This document shows, in pieces, positions 18,070 to 25,874 of a stretch of 53,785 bases of DNA (its first letter is position 1; every line of letters begins with the position of its first letter). The stretch spans positions 1 to 53,785 of the forward strand of contig CAMCXM010000007.1 of assembly GCA_945883425.1 (NCBI GenBank), written 5' to 3'. The DNA comes from Spirosoma fluviale (GTDB lineage Bacteria > Bacteroidota > Bacteroidia > Cytophagales > Flexibacteraceae). The translations under genes and the position numbers were made by a program. Under the pieces are notes generated by a model. It had not been told where the DNA came from. It did no database searches and saw only the letters and a program-made list of their open reading frames with translations.

Positions 18070-19317
18070 ATGCCCGCACTGATTCAACTTCAATGTAAAG
18101 CCGGAAGCGTTTCTGGTGTTGCAAATCTTCCGTCCTCGAAAAGCGAAAGCAACAGGGCACTCATGATCCGGGCCTATTCCGGTAATCTGGTGGAAATCCG
18201 TCATCTTTCAGAAGCAGCAGACACAAAAACACTTTCGGAACAACTGAAAGAAACGGATTCTGAATACAATGCAAAAGATGCGGGAACGACTTTCCGGTTT
18301 CTGACAAGTTATCTGGCATTCTCCCAAAAAGAAACCACACTCACAGGTTCTGACCGTATGAAACAACGCCCCATCCGGTTGTTGGTGGATGCTCTGAAAA
18401 CACTGGGTTGTCAGATTGAATACCTGGAAAAAGATGATTTCCCCCCGATTCGGTTCAAACCCTTCGAATGGTCTGGCAAATCAGAGATCGCCATCGATGC
18501 AACCATCAGCAGCCAGTATATTTCGTCACTTATGATGGCGGCCCCTACCCTTCCAGCGGGACTGAGCATTCATTTGCTGAATGACATTGCCTCCCTTCCT
18601 TATCTCAAAATGACATGGGCACTCATGCAACAAGCCGGAATTAAAGGGGAATTCTCTGCCAGAACCATCAACATTCCGCATCAGCCCTATACTCCATGCT
18701 TTCTGGATGTTGAGTCTGATTGGTCTGCCGCCAGCTACTTTTACGGTATGGTGGCTCTTTCAAAAGCGCCTTCAAGTTTATTTCTACCGGGGCTGAAAGA
18801 GGATTCTTTACAAGGAGATGCTGTGATTCGGCACATTGCCACACACTGGGGGATCGAAACCCGTTTTGAAAAGGACGGTGCCTGGATCGAACGAAAATCC
18901 GCAATAATTCCAGAAAAACTGGAGCTGGATTTTCTTGGGTTCCCGGATTTAGGTCAGACTTTAATTGTGATGTGCGCACTGTCTGGAACTGAGGCTGAAT
19001 TCACCGGGCTGCAATCTTTATCCATTAAAGAAACCAACCGCCTCCTGGCAATGAAGTCGGAGTTGTTGAAAATTTCAATTCACATAGAAACAGACGAAAT
19101 CAAAGGAACCTGCCGGATTGCAGGAAATCAGAAGCCAGTCGTTGAAAATCCAATTTTTGAAACCTACGAAGACCACCGGATGGCAATGTCTTTAAGTTTG
19201 GTGGCCGTTATAAACTCACCGATTAGAATTGAGAAACCAGAAGTAGTCCGGAAATCGTTTCCTGGATTTTGGGCATCCCTTGCTAACTGCGGTTTTGAAA
19301 CTTCTGTTTCCGAATAG
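18070..19317 (+). CDS. aroA: 3-phosphoshikimate 1-carboxyvinyltransferase (EPSP synthase)
   Basis: AroA joins shikimate-3-phosphate and phosphoenolpyruvate in the chorismate pathway. From the ATG at 18070 the protein has 415 residues, close to the family norm. It contains the substrate-binding SSKSESNRALMIRA, the DAGTTFRFLTSYLA motif, SSQYISSLMMAAP and, near the end, the EDHRMAMSL motif. The frame is open to 17998 inside porV, but the porV terminator hairpin covers that stretch, including an ATG at 18055. The gene has almost no room for its own promoter between terminator and start, so it may depend on read-through or on a promoter inside porV. Confidence 0.92.
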   Translation: MPALIQLQCKAGSVSGVANLPSSKSESNRALMIRAYSGNLVEIRHLSEAADTKTLSEQLKETDSEYNAKDAGTTFRFLTSYLAFSQKETTLTGSDRMKQRPIRLLVDALKTLGCQIEYLEKDDFPPIRFKPFEWSGKSEIAIDATISSQYISSLMMAAPTLPAGLSIHLLNDIASLPYLKMTWALMQQAGIKGEFSARTINIPHQPYTPCFLDVESDWSAASYFYGMVALSKAPSSLFLPGLKEDSLQGDAVIRHIATHWGIETRFEKDGAWIERKSAIIPEKLELDFLGFPDLGQTLIVMCALSGTEAEFTGLQSLSIKETNRLLAMKSELLKISIHIETDEIKGTCRIAGNQKPVVENPIFETYEDHRMAMSLSLVAVINSPIRIEKPEVVRKSFPGFWASLANCGFETSVSE

Positions 19318-19346
19318 GAAAGGAAAGTGCTGGTAAACAGAATCGG

Positions 19347-20009
19347 TTATTTCGATTCAGATTTCGTTTTGGATTTCAGTTGATAAAAACGACAGGCCTC
19401 CAAAATTCCACATTCTGCACACTTTGGATTGCGGGCAATGCAAACATACCGTCCGTGAAGAATGAGCCAGTGATGCGCTTTCGGGATCACATCTTTCGAA
19501 AGATACCGATACAATTGTAGTTCTACTGCCAGTGGAGTTTTTGCATTCTGATTCACAAGGCCAATTCGCTTGCTGACCCGAAAAACATGGGTATCCACTG
19601 CCATTGTGGGTTGATTGTAAATAACGGAAGCAATCACATTTGCCGTCTTACGACCCACTCCTGGTAGTTTCTGTAAATCATCAACCGACGAAGGAACCTC
19701 CGATTGAAACTGGTCGCGAAGCATTCTTCCTAAACCAGCCAGATGTTTTGCTTTGTTGTTGGGATACGAAACACTTCGGATGTAGGTGAAAATTTCATCC
19801 ACCGAACCCTGAGCCAAAGCTTCGGCATCGGGGAAACGTCGAAACAGAGCCGGAGTTATGAGGTTGACTCTTTTATCGGTGCATTGGGCCGACAAAACAA
19901 CAGCCACAAGCAATTCAAAAGGATTGGAAAATTGCAGCTCCGTCTCAGCATCGGGCTGGTTCCGGGAAAAATAATCCACTATAAAACGGTACCGGTCTTC
20001 TCTCTTCAT
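19347..20009 (-). CDS. nth: Endonuclease III
   Basis: Nth is a bifunctional DNA glycosylase/AP lyase that removes oxidised pyrimidines. From the ATG at 20009 it has 220 residues; the frame extends to 20060 with a non-conserved leader. The helix-hairpin-helix LPGVGRKTANVIASV contains the catalytic lysine, and AVDTHVFRVSKRIG contains the catalytic aspartate. The [4Fe-4S] loop is intact: four cysteines with the spacing Cx6Cx2Cx5C in the CIARNPKCAECGILEAC segment. It converges with aroA, 29 bp away. Confidence 0.96.
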   Translation of the reverse strand: MKREDRYRFIVDYFSRNQPDAETELQFSNPFELLVAVVLSAQCTDKRVNLITPALFRRFPDAEALAQGSVDEIFTYIRSVSYPNNKAKHLAGLGRMLRDQFQSEVPSSVDDLQKLPGVGRKTANVIASVIYNQPTMAVDTHVFRVSKRIGLVNQNAKTPLAVELQLYRYLSKDVIPKAHHWLILHGRYVCIARNPKCAECGILEACRFYQLKSKTKSESK

Positions 20010-20251
20010 TTGATTACAGAGTTGAAATATGAGTAATAACGATCCTTTCAAACAGTTCAAGCCTACTAATTACCCTTGATTTTGCATAATAGTTTTTGAA
20101 TTTCAACTTGATTATGGATGCATTCATAGAATGTACGGGCTATTTGACTTAGGAATCCGGCGTATTGAACGGACTTATTTGTTGGAAAGGAATTGAAGGT
20201 CGATATTTGAATTTGATAAAACGCAAGTTTTATTTTTGGGTTGAAAAGTGA

Positions 20252-20289
20252 AAGAAAAGGCCTTTCCCGATTGGTTAAGGCTTTTTTTT
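20252..20289. terminator. Bidirectional-type terminator hairpin between nth and hldD
   Basis: GCCTT at 20260-20264 pairs with AAGGC at 20277-20281 around a 12-base loop. Eight T follow on the plus strand, and an A-rich run precedes the stem, giving a TTTTC tail on the minus strand. It can end the leftward hldD transcript, whose stop is at 20309. The better U-run is on the plus strand, where no gene precedes it. Confidence 0.65.
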
Positions 20290-20308
20290 ATTCCCTTTAT
20301 CCGGACAA

Positions 20309-21274
20309 TCAGAAATAGCTTCCGTATTCCAGAAAGTTGGCCACATAATCCTGAACCCCTTCTTCCAATGTATGAAAGGAATGCGGGTACCCCACTGCCA
20401 TAAGTTTACTCATTTCTGCTTCTGTAAAGTACTGATAACTGTCCCTGATTTCAATGGGTGTCGGTACAAACTCAATTTCCGGTTCTTTTCCCATTGCCAG
20501 AAACGTCTGGCTCACAAGGTCGAGGAAAGTCCGGGCAGTTCCAGAACCAAGATTGTATATCGCTGAATTTTTCCGGTGGTGCATCAGCCAGTAGCAAACC
20601 TCCACCACATCCTTCACATAAACAAAATCACGCATCTGGTGGCCATGGGCAATTCCTTCTTTGTGGCTTTGAAACAGTTTCATTTTGCCTGTCGCTTTTA
20701 TCTGTTGATACGAGTGAAAAATGACGGACGCCATTTTCCCTTTATGGTATTCATTGGGACCGTATACATTGAAAAACTTCAGTCCAGCCCAGAAAAATGG
20801 AGCCTTTTTTTGTTCCAGTACCCAAAGATCAAAATCCTGCTTGGAGTGTGCATATGGATTCAACGGTTTCAAAGCCGGAATACCAGAATGATCATCGGAG
20901 TAGCCCATTGCACCATCACCATAGGTAGCAGCCGAAGATGCGTACACCAATGGAATCTGAAATTCGGTGCAAATCCGCCAGACTTCTTTGGAATAATTAA
21001 GATTCAGTTCATCAAAAATGGCAACCGATTGCTCTGTGGTATCGGTACGGGCACCCAGGTGAAACACAAACTCAACCTCAATGGCGTTGATTTTCAGCCA
21101 GAAATGAAACTCCTTCCGATCAATAAACGCCACGATGGATTTGCCTTCCAGGTTCGGTTTTTTAGCCGGATTTGAGAAATCATCCACAGCGACAATCGCC
21201 TTATAACCTTCCTGGTTTAGTTTTGTGATTAAGCAGCTGGGAATAAAGCCAGCCGCACCTGTTATAACAATCAT
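20309..21274 (-). CDS. hldD: ADP-L-glycero-D-manno-heptose 6-epimerase-like protein
   Basis: This is a 321-residue short-chain-type sugar nucleotide epimerase with an N-terminal NAD(P)-binding fold. HldD-specific features are HLGARTDTTE, SSAATYGDGAMGYSDDH, the FFNVYGPNEYHKGKMASV segment and RDFVYVKDVV. The YAHSKQDFD stretch supplies the Tyr-x3-Lys catalytic pair. The product would feed heptose into the lipopolysaccharide inner core. The glycine motif reads TGAAGFIPS, with a proline where nearly all members have the third glycine. It diverges from a metal-receptor lipoprotein gene, with only 35 bp between starts. Confidence 0.87.
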   Translation of the reverse strand: MIVITGAAGFIPSCLITKLNQEGYKAIVAVDDFSNPAKKPNLEGKSIVAFIDRKEFHFWLKINAIEVEFVFHLGARTDTTEQSVAIFDELNLNYSKEVWRICTEFQIPLVYASSAATYGDGAMGYSDDHSGIPALKPLNPYAHSKQDFDLWVLEQKKAPFFWAGLKFFNVYGPNEYHKGKMASVIFHSYQQIKATGKMKLFQSHKEGIAHGHQMRDFVYVKDVVEVCYWLMHHRKNSAIYNLGSGTARTFLDLVSQTFLAMGKEPEIEFVPTPIEIRDSYQYFTEAEMSKLMAVGYPHSFHTLEEGVQDYVANFLEYGSYF

Positions 21275-21293
21275 CAGATCTGAATTAGATTCG

Positions 21294-21301
21294 CAATATT
21301 A
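21294..21301 (-). promoter_or_regulatory. -7 box for hldD
   Basis: On the minus strand the sequence is TAATATTG, followed by C. This is a one-mismatch version of TAnnTTTG, placed 19 bases upstream of the hldD ATG. The same word occurs before the 9127 cargo gene (9095-9102) and paaI (51688-51695). No clear -33 TTTG was found at the expected distance. Confidence 0.4.
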
Positions 21302-21309
21302 CAACATAA

Positions 21310-22242
21310 ATGATGGCTCTCTCTTCCGGTTTACGGTTTCCTGCATTGCTTCTGCCGTTCCTTTTTTTCATTGGCTGCGTGGAGAAAAAAGGAAGTTCGT
21401 CAAACGCAAAACGAACCATCCGGTACCGCGAACAAATGGCTGAGATTTCGTTGCAACCAAAACGGGTTTTGTCCCTTTCGCCTGCCGTGACCGAAATACT
21501 TTTTCATGTATTGCCCGACTCGCTCATTGTGGGAATCACCCCATTGTGCAATTTCCCCAAAGAAAAGACCCAACAAAAAACCAGAGTGGAAGTGTACCCG
21601 CTGAATATTGAGAAACTTCTTCAGCTCAAGCCGGATATTGTATTTTCTGAAGAAGGGATCACCAGTCCGCAAGATGCGGCACACCTGAGGCAGCTGGGTA
21701 TTCCGGTGCTTTTGTTTCATTATGAAAAGAGTCAGGACATAATAGATGCCATGGATTCCGTCCGTGCCTGGGTAGTTCCGGAAACATCGCGGGATCGCAT
21801 TGCCGCTTTGCAGATGGAACTGAATGAACAGGAAAAGAAACAGGCAACCATTCCGGACAGTCAACGGCCGGGCGTGTTATGCATCACCTGGATGGATCCG
21901 ATTTTCGCTTATGGGTATGAAACCTGGATGACCGACAAAATCCGTCTGGCTGGCGGGAAAAACGTTCTGTCCGAAAAACTGGACAAGCCCTACCCGACTC
22001 TTCAAAGAGAAACCATTCTGAAACTGAACCCGGATGTTTTGTTTGGTGGAAGTTTTGAAAAAATGGACAGTACATTTTTTGAATTGTATCCGGAATTAAA
22101 AAAAACAAGAGCCTACCAGAATAGAATGGTGTTCGAACTGAACGATGATCTGGCCAGTCGACCGGCACCCAGATTTATGCAGGGAATTCAGGAAATAGAG
22201 AATCGTGTGAATGCAACCAAAGCATTATTGATCACGAAATAA
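21310..22242 (+). CDS. Helical-backbone metal/cobalamin receptor lipoprotein (BtuF/FecB-like)
   Basis: This 310-residue substrate-binding protein of the TroA/BtuF fold begins with a hydrophobic leader and a lipobox LFFIGC with Cys23, so it should be a lipoprotein. The family start of the domain is RVLSLSPAVTEILFHVL; later come LLQLKPDIVFSEEG, a lone long helix near residues 140-180, and LAGGKNVLSEKLDKPYPT. The known family binds cobalamin, haem or ferric siderophores for an ABC importer; the ligand cannot be read here. No permease or ATPase gene is adjacent. Confidence 0.85.
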   Translation: MMALSSGLRFPALLLPFLFFIGCVEKKGSSSNAKRTIRYREQMAEISLQPKRVLSLSPAVTEILFHVLPDSLIVGITPLCNFPKEKTQQKTRVEVYPLNIEKLLQLKPDIVFSEEGITSPQDAAHLRQLGIPVLLFHYEKSQDIIDAMDSVRAWVVPETSRDRIAALQMELNEQEKKQATIPDSQRPGVLCITWMDPIFAYGYETWMTDKIRLAGGKNVLSEKLDKPYPTLQRETILKLNPDVLFGGSFEKMDSTFFELYPELKKTRAYQNRMVFELNDDLASRPAPRFMQGIQEIENRVNATKALLITK

Positions 22243-22407
22243 GCAAGCGAAAACCACCTGAAAAGACCTTGGTTATGAGCAAGAAACGCACATTATTTCA
22301 TTGTTAACAGGTTGTTTCCGGGCTTCAGTTTTCCTGCTTTTTCCAAAAAACCTTACATACTAAACCTAATAAATTTGCTTTGAAATCATTTTCGACTAAA
22401 CGCCAAA

Positions 22408-22465
22408 TGTGGATAAGTCGGAAATCAATGTGGATAATGTGGATAACTTTGTTGACTTATCCACA
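22408..22465. other. Cluster of four perfect DnaA boxes, candidate oriC
   Basis: TGTGGATAA occurs at 22408-22416, 22429-22437 and 22438-22446, and its complement TTATCCACA at 22457-22465. Boxes two and three abut, and boxes one and two start 21 bp apart. The cluster lies in a 341-bp gap (22243-22583) between the convergent btuF-like and dipeptidase genes. AT-rich sequence at about 22341-22405 flanks it on the left and could be the unwinding element. A 12-bp direct repeat AACCTTACATAC stands at 22349-22360 and 22522-22533. dnaA begins 1.8 kb to the right. Confidence 0.8.
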
Positions 22466-22583
22466 TTTTTCGAGGGAATCGCCACTAAATCCTTTGTTAT
22501 CAAAGAAATCGCCCTTCCATCAACCTTACATACATTGTGTTATGGAATGGTTACGAAAAACGATCCTTCATCGCCCGGACTGT

Positions 22584-23276
22584 TTAAGGAAGGACGGCAT
22601 ATTTTTTCTTAGCCGAGGCAAGTGAGCAGGAATTAAAATGCCACCACTCGGATGTGATCGAAAGAAACCCAGCCTGCACCATAATCTTTCGCAACAGCTT
22701 CCGGTTATTAACCTGCGACCGGGAAAGAACTCCCTTTTTCACCATCTGTTCTTCGCATCGTGGCTGCGCTTCCAGTCCGAAAAAATCGTAAGGCGTGCCC
22801 ATGTCAACCACCACACCTTTGGCATCGACAAGCGTGAGATCAACAGCCGCACCATAATTATGGATGGAACCTTTCTTTGGGTTGGCCACATACACATGCT
22901 TCACATGTTCTGGTTTGTCGATGTGATCCCACAACGCCTGCTGAGCCCACTTTGGACGACCGGCATCGTACACGCAAAACCGCAATTCCGGACGGAGTTT
23001 CGAAAGAATCTCACAGGCCTTTTTGAGTTTGATTCCGACTTCCGGCTGAACAAACGCAACGTCCAGACAACCATAAATATCTTTCTTCAGGAAATTGTTG
23101 GTGCCGGAATACCGAAGATCAACCACTACACCTGGCATCACATCCCGCACATCCACCAGACCTAACTGCCGCAAGGTTACTTCCTGTGGGCAGGATGGTT
23201 TTTCGGGACCACCCGAAACTGGTTGGGCGTTCCTGCAAAGAAAAAAAAAGACGGTTATGAAAATGAAGGCTTTCAT
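22584..23276 (-). CDS. D-alanyl-D-alanine dipeptidase (VanX/DdpX-type, M15D)
   Basis: This 230-residue exported zinc dipeptidase has a signal sequence (MKAFIFITVFFFLCRNAQPV). The metal-binding motif SxHxxGxAxD is present as SIHNYGAAVD, and the second motif ExWH is present as EWWH near the C-terminus. The DLRYSGTNNFLKKDIYG segment near residue 50-70 and the YDAGRP arginine motif are typical of the VanX/DdpX family. It probably recycles D-Ala-D-Ala or related cell-wall peptides in the periplasm. Vancomycin resistance is not implied, as no van neighbours exist. Confidence 0.92.
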   Translation of the reverse strand: MKAFIFITVFFFLCRNAQPVSGGPEKPSCPQEVTLRQLGLVDVRDVMPGVVVDLRYSGTNNFLKKDIYGCLDVAFVQPEVGIKLKKACEILSKLRPELRFCVYDAGRPKWAQQALWDHIDKPEHVKHVYVANPKKGSIHNYGAAVDLTLVDAKGVVVDMGTPYDFFGLEAQPRCEEQMVKKGVLSRSQVNNRKLLRKIMVQAGFLSITSEWWHFNSCSLASAKKKYAVLP

Positions 23277-24259
23277 TAAAATAAATAGTAAGCATTCAGA
23301 TAAGCTTAATTCTGATAACTGGTTTTGCCATCAACGCCCGTCGATCAAAGAGAATGAATGGCCGGTCAAAACTAGTTGTATTCTGACTCTTTTCACGCCC
23401 TGAACAACAACTTACAAAATGCAATTTCATGGTCGGAAACAGAAATCGCATAATTTAGTCCGGTTAACATGAGGTAGGGAAGATCATTAAAGTCAAAATG
23501 AAAATGTCAAAAATTAGGGGGCTTTTTTTGTGGTCAATGGTTTGGGATGATTTTAACTTCTTGGATATTGAAAGGACTTGCGAATCTAAAATTCACCAAC
23601 GCACGGACGAAGACCGAAGTCTACACCCAACTTCAAATGATCATTCTGAGGAACCAACTTTGCTACTGAAAAACACAGAACAACCGAAATACGAAATTTG
23701 TCTCTGGCCGTAGAAATCCCGGAAAAGGGACGGATAATTTCAGAGTAACCGGCAGAAGATCCAACAACTCAATTTCAACATTTCATTGGCAATTCAAAGC
23801 CTTAGGAAGAACAGGATTACTGGCCTTCTCATGACCAATTGATTTGAAGAGCCAAATCCGGATTGGTAAAAGATAGGTTTAAAAACTCCACACATAAAAT
23901 TTGAGACTGAATGAAATAAAAAGTTTTCGTCACTCCACTGAATCACAACACATTAATCTCTAAAATGCCTAAAAAAAACGAAGAAATCAATTGCAAAAAG
24001 TCAGATTCAGGCCTTGTTCCAAGGGCCGGATTTTTTACAGAATTATTCGTTTTTAAAAATTTGTACGCAATGTTGCGAACACCTCCGATTCGGTAACAAT
24101 TTGATAAAGAAGGGAAAAAAAACTGTTCAAATTCTATTTTCAAAAAACCTTATGCCGACATTCTAAAAATTTCCACAACCCATTTTTTTAATCGGAATCC
24201 GCGACGGACTTTTGCCTCCCCATTTTTAAAAGCCACACGTTTTAATATCGTACCTCTGC
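23277..24259. other. 983-bp gene-free region upstream of dnaA
   Basis: The stretch is AT-rich and no open frame in it resembles a protein; the best plus-strand frame (23498-23713, 71 codons) looks random. It holds a terminator-like hairpin at 24009-24036. Just before dnaA it has TTTTAATATCGTACC (24240-24254), which resembles the -7 region seen before other genes here. No perfect DnaA box is present, only a two-mismatch one near 24169. Confidence 0.6.
24009..24036 (+). terminator. Orphan terminator-like hairpin upstream of dnaA
   Basis: GGCCTTG pairs with CAAGGGCC around a TTC loop with one bulged G, followed within two bases by six T. No recognised gene precedes it on the plus strand. It either ends a small RNA or is fortuitous. 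Confidence 0.4.
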
Positions 24260-25759
24260 ATGCATAACCATCGAAGTGCCTGGAATCAATGCCTTCAAAT
24301 TATTCAGAATCAGGTGGATGAGAAATCATTCAAGACCTGGTTCGAGCCCATTGTTCCATTATCACTTCATGGTCAGCAACTCACAATCGAAATTCCAAGT
24401 CAGTATTTTTACGAATGGCTGGAAGAACATTTTGTGAAGGAACTGCAATTCGCTTTGCAAACCGTAATTGGTCCGAAAGCAAGACTGGAATATTCCATCG
24501 TGGTGGATCAGGGAGACCGCAACAACCGGCCCCTGCACATGACGCTTCCCAATCAGGGGAACGGAACGCCCGCCCCCATCAAACAGGAAAACGGTGCTTT
24601 TAAAGAAGGATACCCCAACCTGAAACCGGTTCCGCAGCACATTCAGCAGATGAACGGAAATGGTGCAGACTCCGGAATAAAAACTGGTAAGTCTGCCTTT
24701 TTTCACCGCCTGGAAAAGGACCGTATTTTTGATGAATCGAATCTGATTCCGTCGTACAGCTTCGACAATTTTGTGGAAGGCGATTGCAACCGTCTGGCAC
24801 GTTCAGCTGGTTTGGCCGTCGCATTTAAGCCGGGTATTACGTCCTTCAATCCATTGATGCTTTATGGCGGAGTGGGTCTGGGTAAAACCCACCTGATGCA
24901 CGCCATCGGAAACAAAATCCGGGAACTCGACAGCCAGCGGAAGGTGATCTACATTTCGTCTGAAAAGTTCACCAACCAGTTCATTGAATCTCTGACCAAA
25001 AACGCGGCAAACGATTTCACCGAGCACTACATGCATATGGATGTGCTCATCATCGACGATGTGCAGTTTCTGGCGGGCAAGGAAAAAACACAGGAGATTT
25101 TCTTCCACATTTTCAACCACCTTCAGCAGGCAGGAAAGCAGATTATTCTGAGTTCCGATTGTTCGCCGAAAGATTTGAAAGGCATGCACGATCGTTTGAT
25201 TTCCAGATTTAAATGGGGACTTACTGCTGATCTGCAGCAACCGGATTTCGAAACCCGGATGGCCATCATTCAGAAAAAAATGCAGAACGACGGTGTGAAT
25301 ATGCCGATCGAAGTGGTCGAATATCTGGCCATCAACATCGATACCAACATCCGGGAACTGGAAGGCGCCCTCATTTCACTGATCGCTCAAAGTTCTCTGA
25401 ACAAACAGGAATTCGATCTCACACTGGCCAAAAAGATTCTGGAAAACATCGTACACAACATTGAAAAAGAGGTGGACATCGACAAAATCCAGCGTTCGGT
25501 GAGTGCGTATTTTTCGGTGAGCATCCACGACCTAAAAGACAAAACCCGCAAGAAAGAAGTCGCCACCGCACGCCAGGTAGCGATGTATTTTGCAAAAGAA
25601 TACACGGACTATTCCCTTAAACAAATTGGACAATATTTCGGCGGCCGAGACCACAGTACTGTAATCCATGCAGTTCAATGCGTTCATAATCTGATCGATA
25701 CCGACAATTCCTTCAAGCGTACGGTGGACGATCTGAAAAAACAGCTTCAGACAAACTAA
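24260..25759 (+). CDS. dnaA: Chromosomal replication initiator protein DnaA
   Basis: The 499-residue protein has all four DnaA domains. Domain I (WNQCLQIIQNQVDEKSFKTW) is followed by a long variable linker. The AAA+ ATPase has Walker A GGVGLGKTHL and Walker B VLIIDDVQFL, and the C-terminal helix-turn-helix includes GGRDHSTVIHAV. The domain IV sequence is standard, so it should recognise consensus 9-mers such as the four boxes at 22408-22465. The ATG at 24260 gives the normal N-terminus. The leader would be very short if the TAATATCG box at 24243-24250 is the -7 element. Confidence 0.99.
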   Translation: MHNHRSAWNQCLQIIQNQVDEKSFKTWFEPIVPLSLHGQQLTIEIPSQYFYEWLEEHFVKELQFALQTVIGPKARLEYSIVVDQGDRNNRPLHMTLPNQGNGTPAPIKQENGAFKEGYPNLKPVPQHIQQMNGNGADSGIKTGKSAFFHRLEKDRIFDESNLIPSYSFDNFVEGDCNRLARSAGLAVAFKPGITSFNPLMLYGGVGLGKTHLMHAIGNKIRELDSQRKVIYISSEKFTNQFIESLTKNAANDFTEHYMHMDVLIIDDVQFLAGKEKTQEIFFHIFNHLQQAGKQIILSSDCSPKDLKGMHDRLISRFKWGLTADLQQPDFETRMAIIQKKMQNDGVNMPIEVVEYLAINIDTNIRELEGALISLIAQSSLNKQEFDLTLAKKILENIVHNIEKEVDIDKIQRSVSAYFSVSIHDLKDKTRKKEVATARQVAMYFAKEYTDYSLKQIGQYFGGRDHSTVIHAVQCVHNLIDTDNSFKRTVDDLKKQLQTN

Positions 25760-25874
25760 TCGTTCCTCTTCTTTTTGTGAGAAAATCTTTCCCGGCAGAC
25801 GATTCCGGTGAATTGATGCATGCCTTACCACCGGACTGGTTTTATTTGCCATTACAATTCTCTACAAATCATTG

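Noticed and set aside
21275-21309. Possible cobalamin riboswitch before the BtuF-like gene
   Set aside because: The gap to the divergent gene is only 35 bp, too short for such an RNA.
22638-23165. 175-codon open frame on the plus strand
   Set aside because: It is antisense to the dipeptidase, whose SxHxxGxAxD and ExWH motifs prove the minus-strand gene.
23498-23713. 71-codon open frame in the gap before dnaA
   Set aside because: It has no signal, motif, conserved look or codon pattern like its neighbours, and is best treated as chance.
24160-24180. DnaA box near the dnaA promoter
   Set aside because: The best match (ATTTCCACA) has two mismatches to TTATCCACA, which is expected by chance in AT-rich DNA.
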